Source of the DNA: Marinobacter guineae
Lineage (GTDB): Bacteria > Pseudomonadota > Gammaproteobacteria > Pseudomonadales > Oleiphilaceae
Assembly: GCF_002744735.1 (NCBI RefSeq)
Contig: NZ_KZ319339.1
Location: 1,426,001-1,490,000 of the forward strand
Direction: 5' to 3'
DNA: 64,000 nucleotides
The position numbers and the translations under genes are program-made. A model generated the notes under the pieces. It was given only the letters and a program-made list of their open reading frames with translations, was not told the origin of the DNA and ran no database searches. Shown piece after piece: positions 62,234 through 64,000 of the stretch (positions are counted from its first letter, which is position 1; every line of letters starts with the position of its first letter).

Positions 62234-63095
62234 CCTACTCGCCAGACTGGCCCGTACCCGCGAACAGGCCTTTATGAGTGCCTGCAATCAGGCCAGCACC
62301 CCTTTACCTGCATGGAAACACCTGGCAGAGCGTGTTTCTCCCGTCAACTGCATGGGCCTTGCCTTCCCCAACCGTCTGGGCATTGCCGCTGGTTTTGACC
62401 GGGCCGGAAAACTGGGACGGCGTGCTGGCAACCTCGGGTTTGGAGCGATTGAACTGGGCAGCTGGGGCCGGGAAAACTGGCCGGAGAGGCTCCCTTCCAA
62501 AAACCCCAAAACATTACTCGGCACCCGGCTGGGGGTTCGACTGGCGGCAACAAAGCCGGAATCACCGGAGCAGGAAACCGCACAACTCATTCACCTGATC
62601 GAGAAGGCCTGGATTACGGCCGACTATTTGACCATAGCTCCTGACTGGTTTCAGCAGCCTGCTCCCTTCCAGCAGCTTCACACCAACCTGCGCCGATTGC
62701 GGGAAGCCCAGCAGGCACTGGAAAGTCAAACCCGGAAATTCTGCCCCATCGTTTACAAGCTTCGGGTAAAACCGGGAAATGAAGATGCCTGCAACCTCGT
62801 GCCATACCTCGGTTGCCAGGGAGTCGATGGCATCCTGATCAGCTTCGACTTCGGCAAACCAGTCATCTCTGCCCATTACCGCCAGTGGCAGGATCCTGTA
62901 CTTCAGGCCAACACCTGCCGCACCATTGAGGCCTGCCAGCGTCATCTTAAAGGGAGCTCAGCTCTGCTGACCAGTGGTGGGGTGTGTTCGCGCCAGAACT
63001 ATCTGGACCGGCTCCATGCCGGTGCCGATCTGGTACAACTGCACAATGCGCTTGTGTTCGAAGGACCTGACATTGGCTGGAAACTCAGTCAATAA
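62226..63095 (+). CDS. Dihydroorotate dehydrogenase-like flavoprotein, catalytic motif lost
   Basis: A 289-residue TIM-barrel protein with the FMN-binding frame of class 2 PyrD: NRLGIAAGFDRAGKLG, LGFGAIELGSWG and, at the C terminus, GGVCSRQNYLDRLHAGADLVQLHNALVFEGP. The class 2 catalytic segment NxSSPNT is replaced by TIAPDWF, the TNTT motif by SFDFGKP, and the lysine of AAGFDK is arginine. Orotate binding is therefore unlikely. It also lacks the N-terminal membrane helix of PyrD2. It overlaps the SerC-like gene by 8 bases and ends 11 bases inside the convergent selD end, so it closes the pqq-linked operon. Confidence 0.8.
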   Translation: MANLLARLARTREQAFMSACNQASTPLPAWKHLAERVSPVNCMGLAFPNRLGIAAGFDRAGKLGRRAGNLGFGAIELGSWGRENWPERLPSKNPKTLLGTRLGVRLAATKPESPEQETAQLIHLIEKAWITADYLTIAPDWFQQPAPFQQLHTNLRRLREAQQALESQTRKFCPIVYKLRVKPGNEDACNLVPYLGCQGVDGILISFDFGKPVISAHYRQWQDPVLQANTCRTIEACQRHLKGSSALLTSGGVCSRQNYLDRLHAGADLVQLHNALVFEGPDIGWKLSQ

Positions 63096-64000
63096 CCTGA
63101 ACCAAAGGCTCAACTGAAACACGCTCCTGCAAATGGCCGAACGGATGGAGTTCCAGCCCGTGTTCCCTGGCCTTTTTCTCAAAACCGACCCGGCCCTTTT
63201 CGGCAACACAGACCAGTAGGCCACCACTGGTCTGGGGATCAAAAAGCAGCGTCTTGTCCAGGTCTGTCAGGCCCTCAAAGGCGTCGCTCAACGAGGCGGC
63301 ATTTCGATGGGTACCACCGGGAATGCAGTCCGAATCAATATAGCGTGCGATATTGGGTATCTTCGGCACTGAGTTCCGATTTATTGTGGCACTAACACCG
63401 CTGCCACGGCAGATTTCCAACAAATGGCCGGCAAGACCGAAACCGGTTACGTCCGTCATGGCATGCACCTCGTCCACAGAAGCGAAGATCTCACCCACTT
63501 TATTAAGGGTACACATGGTTTCCACGGCGGCGGCCAGATCAGCGTCATCAATCCGATGTTTTTTCAGCGCACTGGTCAGAATTCCCACACCAACTGGCTT
63601 GGTAAGGTACAGAAGGTCGCCCGGTCGCGCGGTATCATTACGAACGATTCGATTCAACGGCACCTGACCGGTAACGGCTAACCCGAAGATCGGTTCAGGC
63701 GAATTGATGCTGTGCCCTCCGGCCAGCGCTATTCCGGCGTCGGCGCATACTGCCCGACCTCCCTCGATAACCCGCGAGGCAATCTCCGGCGCCAGCCGGT
63801 TTACGGGCCAGCCCAGTATCGCAATTGCCATCAATGGCTTCCCGCCCATGGCATAGACATCACTGATGGCATTTGCAGCTGCAATCCGACCGAAGTCATA
63901 GGCATCGTCCACAACGGGCATAAAAAAATCTGTAGTGCCAATAATGCCCAGACCGTTACCAACATCAATGACAGCAGCATCATCCCGGCTGGCATTGCCA
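63085..64000 (-). CDS. selD: Selenophosphate synthetase, C-terminal part
   Basis: The reading frame remains open to the window edge, so the N terminus with the catalytic Cys/Sec is outside. Visible motifs: NASRDDAAVIDV, GTTDFFMPVVDDAYDFGRIAAANAISDVYAMGG, AGGHSINSPEP, GLAVTGQV and, at the end, DPQTSGGLLV, all as in SelD (ATP + selenide + water to selenophosphate), which feeds selenocysteine and selenouridine. It is convergent with the PyrD-like gene by an 11-base overlap. No other selenium gene is in view, but formate dehydrogenase or SelAB may lie outside. Confidence 0.95.
   Translation of the reverse strand, partial: GNASRDDAAVIDVGNGLGIIGTTDFFMPVVDDAYDFGRIAAANAISDVYAMGGKPLMAIAILGWPVNRLAPEIASRVIEGGRAVCADAGIALAGGHSINSPEPIFGLAVTGQVPLNRIVRNDTARPGDLLYLTKPVGVGILTSALKKHRIDDADLAAAVETMCTLNKVGEIFASVDEVHAMTDVTGFGLAGHLLEICRGSGVSATINRNSVPKIPNIARYIDSDCIPGGTHRNAASLSDAFEGLTDLDKTLLFDPQTSGGLLVCVAEKGRVGFEKKAREHGLELHPFGHLQERVSVEPLVQVID

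Noticed and set aside
62226..63095. pyrD of pyrimidine synthesis
   Set aside because: The catalytic NxSSPNT segment and the TNTT motif are missing, so dihydroorotate oxidation is not expected.

Overview
The window reads as a chromosomal segment of a marine gammaproteobacterium, most likely Marinobacter or a close relative. This is an inference from gene content: a wax ester synthase/DGAT beside a DesT-DesC-DesB-type desaturase locus, Pseudomonas-like nitrate respiration genes, a nosRZDFYL operon, and Marinobacter-like intergenic hairpins. Coding density is high and almost every gene is intact. Two genes run off the ends: bioA on the left and selD on the right. I saw no tRNA, rRNA, CRISPR array, prophage or intact insertion sequence.

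Layout. 1-6988: bioA end, rsmE, DUF445 membrane protein, HDOD protein, YihY protein, FadL-type porin. 7033-12248 (minus): a five-gene envelope operon with three lipoproteins or lipoprotein-like partners (COG3014 type, YcfL, LpoB-like) and two exported proteins. 12544-14209: D-2-hydroxyacid dehydrogenase and thiopurine methyltransferase. 14606-21337: prkA-yeaH-spoVR plus a PhoD-like phosphatase that seems to start at CTG. 21338-24799 (minus): TrpB2, LrgB, LrgA, BASS transporter. 25017-29574: lipid block (WS/DGAT, DesT-like repressor, reductase, desaturase) with a palindromic operator region. 29564-34380: diguanylate cyclase, NsrR, YbaN-type protein, small membrane protein, hemerythrin, MoaA. 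34405-36273: membrane-anchored AraC regulator and DUF6448 protein.

36307-58753 is an anaerobic respiration island. On the minus strand it carries nosRZDFYL, two uncharacterised small proteins, a DNR-type regulator, a PpiC-type isomerase, narIJHG and narK; on the plus strand narX, narL and ubiT. nosR has a good FNR/DNR box placed for activation of a very short leader. NarL-like heptamers lie upstream of narG and between narK and narX. The ubiT ribosome binding site is locked in a 14-bp hairpin.

58980-63095 is the most unusual part: pqqA, pqqD and pqqE with no pqqB or pqqC, followed without gaps by a 35-residue membrane peptide, a PuuD-related membrane protein, a SerC-like aminotransferase that has lost its phosphate-binding residues, and a dihydroorotate-dehydrogenase-like flavoprotein that has lost its catalytic motif. 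It may be an alternative PQQ pathway or a pathway to another PqqA-derived product. Four long inverted repeats with conserved cores but locus-specific, almost perfectly paired arms (near 1.7, 14.3, 40.0 and 46.3 kb) form a second unexplained structure.
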